Below are positions 20,685 to 33,834 of a DNA stretch of 64,000 bases, one piece after another. Every line of letters begins with the position of its first letter. Position 1 is the stretch's first letter. The notes under the pieces were generated by a model that was not told the DNA's origin, searched no databases, and saw nothing but the letters and a program-made list of their open reading frames with translations. Source of the stretch: Nocardioides gilvus (GTDB lineage Bacteria > Actinomycetota > Actinomycetes > Propionibacteriales > Nocardioidaceae); the NCBI RefSeq assembly GCF_003194605.1, contig NZ_QHKY01000004.1:124001-188000 (forward strand), given 5' to 3'. Made by a program: the position numbers and the translations under genes.

Positions 20685-21121
20685 CATCTGTTGAATTCCA
20701 GGTGACGTTCGACGCGAGCGACCCGGGTGCGTTGGCTGAGTTCTGGGCCGCCGTACTGCGCTACCAGGTGCAGCCCCCGCCACCGGGGTTCGACACCTGG
20801 GTCGATGCCCTCGAGGCCATGGGTATGCCACCTGAGATGCACGACGCTCGCTCGGCGATCGTGCCTCTGGACGGCGCCACTGGCCCCAGGGTCTTCTTCC
20901 AGAAGGTTCCGGAGACGAAGGTCCTCAAGAACCGGGTCCATCTGGACCTCCGGGCAGCCCCTGGGTTGGAGGGGGAGGAGCGGATGGCCGCGCTCGAGTC
21001 CGAGTGCGCACGCCTGGTGGAGTTGGGTGCCGAGCGGATCCGTCGAGTCGAGCCGGACGGGCTCGACACGGGTTGGATCCTGATGACCGACCCGGAGGGC
21101 AACGAGTTCTGCCTCGACTGA
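20681..21121 (+). CDS. VOC/glyoxalase-like fold protein
   Basis: A 146-residue protein of the vicinal oxygen chelate superfamily, the glyoxalase-like subgroup with paired beta-alpha-beta-beta-beta units. Visible markers are [44 protein letters not shown] and [15 protein letters not shown], where His and the terminal Glu are the usual metal or substrate residues. The GTG start overlaps the uvrB stop by 4 bases (GTGA), so it is translationally coupled to uvrB. The reaction cannot be assigned; glyoxalase I activity is only one possibility. Confidence 0.82.
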   Translation: MTSVEFQVTFDASDPGALAEFWAAVLRYQVQPPPPGFDTWVDALEAMGMPPEMHDARSAIVPLDGATGPRVFFQKVPETKVLKNRVHLDLRAAPGLEGEERMAALESECARLVELGAERIRRVEPDGLDTGWILMTDPEGNEFCLD

Positions 21122-21146
21122 GGCCAGCGCCTGCCTCAGGGGCCTC
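21120..21146 (+). terminator. Candidate hairpin after the uvrB-VOC operon
   Basis: GAGGCC pairs with GGCCTC and an inner CCTG pairs with CAGG over a three-base loop, with a four-base bulge on one side. It begins at the VOC stop codon and precedes the promoter of the next gene. No T-tract follows. Confidence 0.4.
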
Positions 21147-21172
21147 GTACGTCCTCGCCCCCGCTCCGCGAG

Positions 21173-21181
21173 TGCTATAGG
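21173..21181 (+). promoter_or_regulatory. Candidate extended -10 upstream of the ferredoxin-NADP reductase gene
   Basis: TGC-TATAGG fits an extended -10 (TGN-TATNNN) about 53 bases before the GTG start. The -35 region is GC-rich and unconvincing. The gene has a good AGGAG ribosome-binding site at 21225-21229, so a leadered transcript is expected. Confidence 0.45.
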
Positions 21182-21234
21182 TTCAGTCGACGAGGTCTTT
21201 CTCGTCCCTCATCCTCCGGAGCGCAGGAGCGGCC

Positions 21235-22224
21235 GTGACAGTTGTCGAGACCGACATTGCGATCGTCGGTGCAGGACCCATCGGTCTCTTCGCCACCTAC
21301 TACGCGGGTTTCCGTGGTCTGCGCGTGGCGCTCATCGACTCGCTGCCGGAGCTGGGCGGACAGATCACCGCGATGTACCCCGAGAAGCAGCTCCACGACG
21401 TCGCCGGCTTTCCTTCGGTCAAGGGCCGGGCTCTCGTGGCAGGGTTGGTCGCCCAGGCGGAGAGCGCTCATCCGGTTCACCTACTGGGGCGCACCGCGAC
21501 CGCCCTCGAGGAGTCGGTCGACGGGCTCTCGCTCCATCTCTCCGACGGCACCCTCGTCGAGACGCACACGCTGTTGGTGACGGCGGGCATCGGGAGGTTC
21601 AGTCCGCGCCCGCTCCCGGTCGGTGAGGAATGGGTGGGGCGCGGCATCGAGTACTTCGTGCCCGACTTCGAGCCCTACCGCGACAAGGACGTCGTGGTGG
21701 TCGGCGGAGGCGACAGCGCGTTCGACTGGGCAGAGCAGCTTGAACCGTTGGCCCGGACAGTGACGCTGGTGCACCGGCGGGACTCCTTCCGGGCGCACGC
21801 CCGCACGGTCGCCAAGGTGCTCGCCTCGAGCGTCCAGGTGCTGACCAACGCTCAATTGGTCGAGGTGCGTGGCACTGACCGGGTGGAGTCACTCGCGGTC
21901 CGGGTGACGGGTGAGGCCGAGACCAGGGTGCTCCCGTGCCAGTCGGTGGTGGCAGCCCTGGGCTTCGTGGCCGACCTGGGGCCTCTTCAGGAGTGGGGCC
22001 TGGAGACGGACAAACGGCATGTCGTGGTGGACCAGGCGATGCGTACCAGTCGCGCGCGGGTGTTCGCCGCGGGTGACGTGGCCGAGTACCCGGGGAAGGT
22101 CCGGTTGATCGCGGTCGGTTTCGGCGAGGCCGCCACAGCCGTGAACCACGCGGCGGTGGTGGTCGACCCCGGGCGCAGGGTCTTCCCCGGACACTCGAGC
22201 GAGGAGGACGAGTCCCTGCGCTGA
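21235..22224 (+). CDS. Ferredoxin--NADP+ reductase, thioredoxin-reductase-like type
   Basis: A 329-residue FAD- and NAD(P)H-binding oxidoreductase. The N-terminal FAD motif is AIVGAGPIGLFATYYAGFRG, then IDSLPELGGQITAMYPEK and DVAGFPSVKG, the hallmark of YumC/FNR2-type ferredoxin-NADP reductases. The NADPH motif is [14 protein letters not shown], and the C-terminal AAGDVAEYPGKVRLIAVGFGEA closes the FAD site. It lacks the CxxC of thioredoxin reductase, so disulfide reduction is unlikely. The GTG start has AGGAG five bases upstream. It is a monocistronic-looking gene between the uvrB unit and the glycosyltransferase operon. It could feed electrons to ferredoxins or Rieske proteins in the cell. 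Confidence 0.88.
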   Translation: MTVVETDIAIVGAGPIGLFATYYAGFRGLRVALIDSLPELGGQITAMYPEKQLHDVAGFPSVKGRALVAGLVAQAESAHPVHLLGRTATALEESVDGLSLHLSDGTLVETHTLLVTAGIGRFSPRPLPVGEEWVGRGIEYFVPDFEPYRDKDVVVVGGGDSAFDWAEQLEPLARTVTLVHRRDSFRAHARTVAKVLASSVQVLTNAQLVEVRGTDRVESLAVRVTGEAETRVLPCQSVVAALGFVADLGPLQEWGLETDKRHVVVDQAMRTSRARVFAAGDVAEYPGKVRLIAVGFGEAATAVNHAAVVVDPGRRVFPGHSSEEDESLR

Positions 22225-22277
22225 TGGTGACTGAGTGGCGTGTGAGCCATCGCACAGCCCGGGAAGGATGGGGGTTA

Positions 22278-22320
22278 CCGCCGGGTCTGTTGAATGGCAG
22301 CGAGAAAAAAACCGCCGGGT
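22278..22320 (+). repeat. 9-bp direct repeat with A-tract in the glycosyltransferase leader
   Basis: CCGCCGGGT occurs at 22278-22286 and again at 22312-22320, 34 bases apart, with a run of seven A residues (22305-22311) between. A-runs of this length are rare in the surrounding sequence. The arrangement lies 48-90 bases before the TTG start and may be regulatory. Confidence 0.4.
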
Positions 22321-22367
22321 GCCCCGTGATAGAAACGCGGTTCACCCTGTCCAGGAAGGCCCCTGCT

Positions 22368-23618
22368 TTGCGCGTTGCACTGCTGTCCTACCGAAGCAAG
22401 CCACATTGCGGGGGTCAGGGCATCTACATCCGCCACCTGAGCCGCGAACTTGTCGCGCTCGGTCACGAGGTGGAGGTCTTCTCGGGTCAGCCGTACCCGA
22501 TCCTCGACGAGGGCGTGAAGCTCACGAAGGTCCCCTCCCTCGACCTCTACCGCGAGCCCGACCCCTTCCGGGTGCCCAGGCCCAAGGAGTTCCGGGACCT
22601 GGTGGACGTCGAGGAGTTCCTCACCATGTGCACCGCCGGCTTCCCCGAGCCGAAGACGTTCAGCACGCGGGTCGCCAAGCTGCTGAAGGACCGAGTCGCC
22701 GACTTCGACGTCGTGCACGACAACCAGGTCCTGGGCTACGGCATGCTCGACATCGAGAAGATGGGCCTGCCGTTGGTCACCACGCTCCACCACCCGATCA
22801 CGTACGACCGCAAGGTCGACCTTGCCGCGGCGCCCACCTGGCGCAAGCGGATGTCGACCCGCCGGTGGTACGGCTTCCTGCGCATGCAGGGCAAGGTGGC
22901 CCGTCAGGCACGCCGGATCCTCACCCCGTCGGAGTCCTCGAAGCGCGACATCGCCCAGGACTTCGGGGTTGACCCGGAGCGGATGCAGGTGATCCTGCTC
23001 GGTGTCGAGGACACGTTCGTGCCCCCCACTGCCCCGCGCGTGAAGGGGCGAATCATGGCGATGGCGAGTGCGGACGCTCCGATGAAGGGCATCTCGACCC
23101 TTCTCGAGTCCTTCGCCAAGCTGAGGACCGAGCGCGACGTCGAACTCCTGCTCGTCACCAAGCCGGTGCCGGGGGGGCGCACCGAGCAGTTGATCGACTC
23201 CTTGGGCATCCGAGGGCACGTGAGCTTCGTGAGTGGCGTCTCCGACGAGGAGTTGGTGCAGATCATGGGTTCGGCCGAGGTGGCCTGTGTTCCCTCGCTG
23301 TACGAAGGTTTCTCGCTGCCCACCGCCGAGTTGATGGCCTGCGCCACCCCGCTGGTGGTCTCCAGGGCCGGCGCCATCCCCGAGGTGGTCGGCCCCGACG
23401 GCGAGTGTGCCGACCTGGTGACACCGGGCGATGTCGGCGAGTTGACCCACGCGCTCGCGGCCCTGCTGGACGACCCGGAGCGCCGGGAGCAGATGGGCCA
23501 GGCCGGACGGCGGCGTGTGCTGGAGATGTTCAGTTGGCGAGCGGTGGCCGAGAAGACCGCTGGAGCCTACGAAGATGTGATCAAGGACTACCGGGCCGAG
23601 AAGGCCAAGGGAGAATGA
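22368..23618 (+). CDS. Glycosyltransferase family 4 protein
   Basis: A 416-residue GT-B fold retaining glycosyltransferase. The N-terminal acceptor domain opens LRVALLSYRSKPHCGGQGIY, the glycine loop of GT4. The C-terminal donor domain has the Glu-x7-Glu region PSLYEGFSLPTAELMACATP and AGAIPEVVG. The start chosen is TTG at 22368: AGGAAGG lies eight bases upstream and the protein then begins at the family's first strand; earlier in-frame codons add a non-conserved stretch. It is followed after one base by a methyltransferase and then a toroid protein, apparently one operon. The sugar donor and acceptor are unknown; a lipid-linked acceptor is an inference from the context. Confidence 0.85.
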   Translation: MRVALLSYRSKPHCGGQGIYIRHLSRELVALGHEVEVFSGQPYPILDEGVKLTKVPSLDLYREPDPFRVPRPKEFRDLVDVEEFLTMCTAGFPEPKTFSTRVAKLLKDRVADFDVVHDNQVLGYGMLDIEKMGLPLVTTLHHPITYDRKVDLAAAPTWRKRMSTRRWYGFLRMQGKVARQARRILTPSESSKRDIAQDFGVDPERMQVILLGVEDTFVPPTAPRVKGRIMAMASADAPMKGISTLLESFAKLRTERDVELLLVTKPVPGGRTEQLIDSLGIRGHVSFVSGVSDEELVQIMGSAEVACVPSLYEGFSLPTAELMACATPLVVSRAGAIPEVVGPDGECADLVTPGDVGELTHALAALLDDPERREQMGQAGRRRVLEMFSWRAVAEKTAGAYEDVIKDYRAEKAKGE

Positions 23619-23619
23619 C

Positions 23620-24341
23620 GTGCTGACAGTTGACTTCGACCGACTCGGTCTCCGCGCGGGTGACCGCGTCCTGGACATGGGCTGTGGCGCCGGACGCCAT
23701 GCCTTCGAGATGTACCGCCGTGGCGGTGACGTCATCGCCTTCGACCAGGACGTCGCGGAGCTGGAGGGGGTCCGCGACCTGTTCGTCGCAATGAAGGAGG
23801 CCGGGGAGGCGCCCGTGGGTGCCGAGGCCCACGTCAAGGAGGGCGATGCGTTGGCGTTGCCGTTCGGCGACGGTGAGTTCGACCGCATCGTCGCGGCCGA
23901 GGTCCTCGAGCACATCCCGGCCGACATCCAGGCCATCCAGGAGCTCGTCCGGGTGCTGCGTCCCGGTGGCACCCTCGCGGTCTCCGTGCCGCGCTGGTTC
24001 CCCGAGGTCGTCAACTGGAAGCTCTCCGAGGAGTACCACAACGTCCCGGGTGGCCACATCCGGATCTACACCGACAAGGAGCTGGTCGACAAGATCAGCA
24101 AGGCCGGGATGAACTTCACCGGTAAGGACTACGCCCACGGTCTCCACGCGCCGTACTGGTGGATCAAGTGCGCTGTCGGCGTCCGCAACGACGATCACCC
24201 CTTGGCCAAGGCGTACCACAAGCTCCTGGTGTGGGAGATCATGAAGCAGCCCAAGACCCTCCAGCTCGCCGGAAGGATCCTGGACCCCCTGATCGGCAAG
24301 AGCATGGTGCTCTACTTCACCAAGCCGCTCACCGCTGCCTG

Positions 24342-24342
<1 letters not shown>
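23620..24342 (+). CDS. Class I SAM-dependent methyltransferase
   Basis: A 240-residue methyltransferase of the UbiE/Methyltransf_11 type. Motif I is VLDMGCGAGRHAFEMYRRG, the acidic strand-2 end is VIAFDQD, the GDALALPFGDGEFDRIVAAEVLEH segment covers motifs II and III, and VLRPGGTLAVSVPRWFPE follows. The latter part, rich in Trp/His/Tyr (HGLHAPYWWIKCAVG), is likely the acceptor-specific region. The GTG start follows the glycosyltransferase stop by one base with GGGAG just upstream, so translation is coupled. The methyl acceptor is unknown and may be the glycosyltransferase product. Confidence 0.85.
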
Positions 24343-27328
<2,986 letters not shown>

Positions 27329-27335
27329 GCGGCAG

Positions 27336-27341
27336 ATCGTA
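27336..27341 (-). promoter_or_regulatory. Leaderless -10 (TACGAT) of the hydrolase gene
   Basis: TACGAT on the minus strand precedes the GTG start by seven bases. It lies in the 25-base gap after the thioredoxin-rhodanese gene, showing that the hydrolase operon need not rely on readthrough. Confidence 0.5.
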
Positions 27342-27353
27342 GCGAAGGGGCCC

Positions 27354-28010
27354 TCACGACTCGAGCGGCCAACCGCGTTCCGCCCAGCCAAGGGTGCCGT
27401 CACTGACGTTGACCGCCTCGCGGCCCTGGGACTGGAGGAACTCGACCACCTGACGGCTTCGGCGGCCGCTGCGGCAGATCACCAGGATGCGCCCCTCGGG
27501 GAGCTCGTCGAGTCGGGTGCCGACCTCACCCATCGGGATGTGGACTGCGCCGGGGACGTGGCCTTCGGCGAACTCGTCGTCCTCACGGACGTCAAGGACG
27601 AAGGCGCCCATGGCGTGCTCCGCGGCAAAGGTGTCCATGTCGAGCTCGCCGGACTCCGTGGCAGCGATCTGACGACGGGCCTCGTCCATGTCGATCGCCC
27701 GGACTCCGGCGATCAACTCGTCCAGGGCTGCTGCAGGCAGGGCCCCAGGCTGGGAGAACACCAGGATGCCGTCACGGAAGGCCATGATCGTGGGGATCGA
27801 ACTGATCTGGGCCATGGCGGCGAGCTCTTGCTCCGCCTCCGTGTCGACCTTGCCGAAGACGATGTCCGGGTGCTGCTCCGAGGCTGCCTGGTAGACCGGG
27901 GCGAACTGCTTGCAAGGACCGCACCACTCAGCCCAGAAGTCCACCAGCACGATGCCCTCGGCGGTCACGGTGGATTCAAAGTTGGCGACGGTCAGATCCT
28001 GGGTGGTCAT
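27354..28010 (-). CDS. Thioredoxin-rhodanese fusion protein
   Basis: A 218-residue fusion. Residues 1-105 are a thioredoxin domain with WAEWCGPCKQ (Cys30, Cys33) and the cis-Pro SSIPTIM. Residues about 125-218 are a rhodanese domain with FVLDVREDDEFAEGHVPGAVHIP and active-site Cys179 in VICRSGRRSRQ. A protein that can both reduce disulfides and carry a persulfide suggests sulfur handling or persulfide reduction in the cytoplasm; no signal peptide is visible. The ATG at 28010 is preceded by TACCGT with six bases between, so the in-frame TTG 15 bases upstream is rejected. Convergent or following genes give no further clue. Confidence 0.88.
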   Translation of the reverse strand: MTTQDLTVANFESTVTAEGIVLVDFWAEWCGPCKQFAPVYQAASEQHPDIVFGKVDTEAEQELAAMAQISSIPTIMAFRDGILVFSQPGALPAAALDELIAGVRAIDMDEARRQIAATESGELDMDTFAAEHAMGAFVLDVREDDEFAEGHVPGAVHIPMGEVGTRLDELPEGRILVICRSGRRSRQVVEFLQSQGREAVNVSDGTLGWAERGWPLES

Positions 28011-28016
28011 GGGACA

Positions 28017-28022
28017 ACGGTA
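28017..28022 (-). promoter_or_regulatory. Leaderless -10 (TACCGT) of the thioredoxin-rhodanese gene
   Basis: TACCGT on the minus strand followed by six bases and ATG. The same hexamer serves the glycosylase gene at 10882. Confidence 0.55.
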
Positions 28023-28334
28023 CAAGGAGTGACCCGCGGGTGACGCCCGTCACCGACGTTCGGACAGGTGGACTGACCCCTTTTGGCCATCCCCGCGGGG
28101 CCGAGAGGGCAATCAATGTGGCGGCGATCACCCTTATCGGTAAAAGGCCGTTCAAGGCCATACCTCAAATAGATGAACTAGCCGCCATTCCGCCGAGAAT
28201 CGCCATTCCTGCGTCTGTACTGAGTATCGACAACCGCAGTTGTCAGGGCAGGGATTCAGCACCCAGGCCTTCGTCCATCGTTTCAGATGCAGATGGGTCA
28301 CGCGCTGCCGTGGCGTGCCTGCAGAGGTCTCCCC
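28023..28334. other. 312-base intergenic region with reduced GC
   Basis: This gap holds the divergent upstream regions of the thioredoxin-rhodanese gene and the Tat-exported protein. From about 28105 to 28260 the base composition is visibly lower in GC than the flanking genes (for example TTATCGGTAAAA near 28135 and CTCAAATAGATGAACTA near 28165). It contains the inverted repeat at 28229-28244 and a GGCC-N6-GGCC dyad near 28148. No reading frame there looks coding, and I recognise no riboswitch class. A promoter for the exported protein must lie here, but no hexamer stands out. Confidence 0.6.
28229..28244. promoter_or_regulatory. Inverted repeat upstream of the Tat-exported protein gene
   Basis: GACAAC-CGCA-GTTGTC is a perfect 6-bp inverted repeat with a four-base centre, about 91 bases before the start codon. 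It may be an operator. Confidence 0.35.
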
Positions 28335-29147
28335 ATGTCTTCACCCACGCCCTCACGTCGCGGCCTCATCGCGGCCTCCGCCTGGACCGTTCCCGCCGTC
28401 GTGCTCGCCTCCAGTGCACCGGCGTTCGCCGGGTCCGGCAAGGTGTGTGGCCCCCTCACGTACGGCGTCACCTGGAAGTCCCCGAACTACGCCTTCACTC
28501 CGAACAGTGCGGGCGTGCCCAACGGCGCCGGGCAGGGGAGGGTGGTTGCCAATCCGCTGGGCGGTGTGGTGCCGGCCAACTTGGCTCGCGACCGTGAGGC
28601 CCTGTTGGTCACGGTGACCAACAAGTTGAACGGTGGGCGGGTGCGGGGCGCGAGTGCCTCCGACGGCGCTGCGAACATGCGTGTCTCCCCGTTCGGTGTG
28701 GGCGGCTTGGGTGTTTCCGGCCTGACGGTCATGCAGGACTTCGCGTCGAATGTCGCTCTGCCCACGCCCCGGTCCGCGCACGGTCAGACCCTGACGTTGC
28801 AGTTCTCCCGTCCCGTGAAGAACCTGAGATTCACCATCACGGACATCGACAGTTCAAGCGGCCAGTACCGCGACCGGGTGTGGGTTTCCCAGCCACCGAA
28901 CGCTGTCCGCGCGGCGTCCGGAATTCGCGGGACGGGCACCCAGGGGGATCCGTGGCGCCAGCGCTACAACACGTCGTCGTTCGACCCGGACTCCGAGGGC
29001 GGCGGCAACGTCACGCTCACCTACGGAGACACGGCGATGTCCACCCTGCAGATCCACTTCTGGAACGACCAGCCCAACGCGCTGTCCGGCAATGGTCTCC
29101 AGGGAATCTTCCTGAGCAGCCTGGAGTTCACGGCCAGCACCTGCTGA
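28335..29147 (+). CDS. Tat-exported protein of unknown function
   Basis: I do not recognise this 270-residue protein. Its N-terminus is a twin-arginine signal: SRRGL at residues 7-11, a hydrophobic stretch to residue 29, and a probable cleavage after APAFA (residue 32). The ATG at 28335 has AGAGG seven bases upstream. The mature part looks beta-rich and glycine/asparagine-rich. It has exactly two cysteines, Cys38 near the new N-terminus and Cys270 as the last residue, so one disulfide could staple the ends together. Notable segments are LRFTITDIDSSSGQYRDRVWV and LQIHFWNDQPNALSG. A surface or extracellular role is inferred. No enzymatic motif is visible. Confidence 0.75.
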   Translation: MSSPTPSRRGLIAASAWTVPAVVLASSAPAFAGSGKVCGPLTYGVTWKSPNYAFTPNSAGVPNGAGQGRVVANPLGGVVPANLARDREALLVTVTNKLNGGRVRGASASDGAANMRVSPFGVGGLGVSGLTVMQDFASNVALPTPRSAHGQTLTLQFSRPVKNLRFTITDIDSSSGQYRDRVWVSQPPNAVRAASGIRGTGTQGDPWRQRYNTSSFDPDSEGGGNVTLTYGDTAMSTLQIHFWNDQPNALSGNGLQGIFLSSLEFTASTC

Positions 29148-29149
29148 TC

Positions 29150-29171
29150 GTCTTTGGCTTGATTGCCAGAC
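29150..29171. terminator. Weak hairpin between convergent genes
   Basis: TTTGGC and GCCAGA can pair (one G-T) over a six-base loop between the Tat-exported protein stop and the metallo-hydrolase 3' end. The stem is short and no T-tract is obvious. Confidence 0.3.
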
Positions 29172-29179
29172 GTCGCTAC

Positions 29180-29854
29180 TCACCAACCGCGCTCGCGCCA
29201 CTCCGCAAGCTTGGGACGCTCTTCACCCAGGATGCCGTCATCGCCGTGACCCGGGTAGAACCACGTCTCGTCCGGCAGCGTGCCGAAAATCCGTTCTTCG
29301 ACCTGGTCGATCAACTGCGCGAAGGCCGCCTTGTCGCCGAAGGTGTTGCCGACCCCGCCGGGGAAGAGGCTGTCGCCGGTGAAGAGGTGGGGGTGGCCCT
29401 CGGGGTCGTGGTGCAGCAGGCAGACCGACCCGGGGGTGTGACCCGCCACGGCGATCACGTCCAGGTGCGTCCGGCCCACGACGATGCGGTCCCCGTGCTC
29501 CAGCGGCCGATCCACCTTGACGCCGGTCTGCTCGGTCACGGCGGCAGCGTCCGCAGCGCCCGCGAGCACCTCGGCCCCGGTTGCCTCGACCACGGCGGCG
29601 AGGGCGCGGTGGTGGTCCCAGTGCTGGTGCGTGGTGACGACGGTGGTCAAGCCGTCAGAACCGATCAGGTCGAGCAACGTCTCGGGTGAGTCGGCCGCGT
29701 CGATGAGGAGCTGTTCACCGGTTTCGCGACACCGCAGCAGATAGCAGTTGTTCGACATCGTCTCGTCGACGGCGACCTTGGTGATCGTCAAGGCACTGAG
29801 TTCGCGTGACTGCGCAGGACCGCCGGGGGTGACCGAACCGCTGTAGGTGCTCAT
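29180..29854 (-). CDS. Metallo-beta-lactamase-fold hydrolase, glyoxalase II-like
   Basis: A 224-residue metal hydrolase. The zinc motif is THQHWDHH at residues 75-82, with further ligands in [16 protein letters not shown] and YPGHGDD, the arrangement of glyoxalase II and persulfide-dioxygenase-like enzymes. The start [12 protein letters not shown] is chosen; a further in-frame codon upstream would overlap the uvrA promoter. It is divergent from uvrA with 126 bases between. In actinobacteria an MBL-fold gene beside uvrA is common. The substrate could be a glutathione- or mycothiol-type thioester, but this is not determinable. Confidence 0.85.
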   Translation of the reverse strand: MSTYSGSVTPGGPAQSRELSALTITKVAVDETMSNNCYLLRCRETGEQLLIDAADSPETLLDLIGSDGLTTVVTTHQHWDHHRALAAVVEATGAEVLAGAADAAAVTEQTGVKVDRPLEHGDRIVVGRTHLDVIAVAGHTPGSVCLLHHDPEGHPHLFTGDSLFPGGVGNTFGDKAAFAQLIDQVEERIFGTLPDETWFYPGHGDDGILGEERPKLAEWRERGW

Positions 29855-29924
29855 GACCCCATCCTGACGTATTGCTGGGCATGAGAAAGTGGAGTGTCGG
29901 CGTTGCTCCCTTGGCCCGCACACC

Positions 29925-29930
29925 TAGGAT
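29925..29930 (+). promoter_or_regulatory. -10 (TAGGAT) of uvrA
   Basis: TAGGAT with TTGCTC 16 bases upstream (29903-29908) forms a plausible promoter for uvrA. Transcription would start inside or next to the LexA box at 29933-29946, an ideal place for repression. Confidence 0.55.
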
Positions 29931-29932
29931 TG

Positions 29933-29946
29933 CGAACATGCGTTCG
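29933..29946. promoter_or_regulatory. LexA/SOS box upstream of uvrA
   Basis: CGAAC-ATGC-GTTCG is a perfect dyad matching the actinobacterial/Bacillus-type LexA consensus CGAAC-N4-GTTCG. It sits immediately after the -10 hexamer and 35 bases before the uvrA GTG. This predicts SOS induction of uvrA by DNA damage. Confidence 0.85.
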
Positions 29947-29980
29947 AACCCACGATCCGAACCACCCGCAGAGGACTCCC

Positions 29981-32881
<2,901 letters not shown>

Positions 32882-32890
32882 GAGTTCGAC

Positions 32891-33301
32891 ATGTCTGTCC
32901 CCCTGTCGCGCCGCGGCGCACTCGCCACCGGCTCCGGGATCGTTGCCGCCCCCCTTCTGGCCGGGTGTGGGAACGAACCTGACGTCACCGTCGAGGCCCC
33001 TCAGGTCGCGACCGGTAGCCAACTGGCCAGCACCGCCGACATCCCCGTGGGTGGCTGCGCGGTGTTCCCCGACTCCAAGACCGTGGTGACCCAGCCGTCC
33101 GAGGGGAAGTTCAGGGCCTTCAGTGCCGCGTGCACCCACGAGGGCTGCCAGGTGTCGTCCTCGAGTGACGGCGAGATCCCGTGCCAGTGCCACGGCAGTG
33201 CCTTCTCCCTGGAGGACGGCAGCGTGCTCAAGGGCCCGGCCACGGAGCCCCTGCCCGAGGTGGAGATCACCGTCGAGGACGACAAGATCATGGCCGTTTG
33301 A
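32891..33301 (+). CDS. Rieske [2Fe-2S] lipoprotein, copy 1
   Basis: A 136-residue exported Rieske protein. The signal has a twin-arginine SRRGAL and ends in a lipobox LLAGC with Cys26, so it is probably Tat-translocated already folded and then lipidated. The Rieske motifs are CTHEGC and CQCHGS, giving two Cys and two His cluster ligands plus the two disulfide cysteines. GGAG lies six bases before the ATG. It is close in sequence and length to the following gene. It lacks the membrane partners of a bc1 complex nearby, so its redox partner is unknown. Confidence 0.88.
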   Translation: MSVPLSRRGALATGSGIVAAPLLAGCGNEPDVTVEAPQVATGSQLASTADIPVGGCAVFPDSKTVVTQPSEGKFRAFSAACTHEGCQVSSSSDGEIPCQCHGSAFSLEDGSVLKGPATEPLPEVEITVEDDKIMAV

Positions 33302-33373
33302 ACCAACAGGCCCAGTGCCAGCAGTGAAGGAACCGCCCCGGCGCCCGCAGCCGGGTCTCAACAGGAGGAACAA

Positions 33374-33790
33374 GTGACCCAGCCCCCCACCCGCCGCAGT
33401 GTTCTTGCGGTCGGTGCCAGCGTGGCCGCAGCCCCGGCCCTGGCTGCCTGCGGAGACCCCGGTGAGGATCCGCACTTCCAACAGATCGACCCGCCGGGCG
33501 CGGGCGCCCACCTCGCCCTGACCCGGGACATTCCGGTGGGAGGGTGCCAGGTCTTCGCACCCAAGGGCACCGTGATCACCCAGCCGAGGGAGGGCGAGTT
33601 CCACGCCTTCGGGGCCGAGTGCAGTCACAAGGGATGCTTCGTCTCGTCGTCGACCGAGGGCCACATTCCGTGCCGGTGCCACGGGAGTCAGTTCGACCTG
33701 ACCAGTGGAGCAGTCCTGAACGGCCCCGCCCGTGATGCGTTGGAGGAGTTCTCGATCGACGTGGCCGACGGCAAGATCGTGATGGCGTGA
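33374..33790 (+). CDS. Rieske [2Fe-2S] lipoprotein, copy 2
   Basis: A 138-residue paralogue of the preceding gene, alignable throughout. It has Tat-type RRSVLAVGAS, lipobox ALAAC with Cys26 at the same position, and Rieske motifs CSHKGC and CRCHGS. Shared segments include DIPVGGC near residue 52 and the closing DGKIVMA-type strand. The GTG has an excellent AGGAGG five bases upstream. The 72-base gap after copy 1 holds no obvious promoter. The pair looks like a tandem duplication that has diverged in surface charge and in the loops around the cluster. The electron donor and acceptor are unknown. Confidence 0.88.
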   Translation: MTQPPTRRSVLAVGASVAAAPALAACGDPGEDPHFQQIDPPGAGAHLALTRDIPVGGCQVFAPKGTVITQPREGEFHAFGAECSHKGCFVSSSTEGHIPCRCHGSQFDLTSGAVLNGPARDALEEFSIDVADGKIVMA

Positions 33791-33822
33791 GCACCTGCCC
33801 CGACGTCCGTCACCTGACTCCG

Positions 33823-33828
33823 TAGGCT
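33823..33828 (+). promoter_or_regulatory. Leaderless -10 (TAGGCT) of uvrC
   Basis: TAGGCT, six bases, then the GTG start: identical hexamer and spacing to uvrB. Confidence 0.6.
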
Positions 33829-33834
33829 GGATCC

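Noticed and set aside
21235..22224. Thioredoxin reductase identity for the FAD protein
   Set aside because: No CxxC redox motif; the LGGQITAMYPEK and DVAGFP segments point to ferredoxin-NADP reductase.
28023..28334. Riboswitch ahead of the Tat-exported protein
   Set aside because: No recognisable conserved core of a known class; only a simple dyad and reduced GC are visible.
28040..28597. 185-codon plus-strand frame spanning the low-GC leader and the start of the Tat-exported protein gene
   Set aside because: Its second half is an Arg-rich out-of-frame shadow of the Tat-exported protein gene, and the first half has no ribosome-binding site or family resemblance. It remains the only possible small ORF in the leader.
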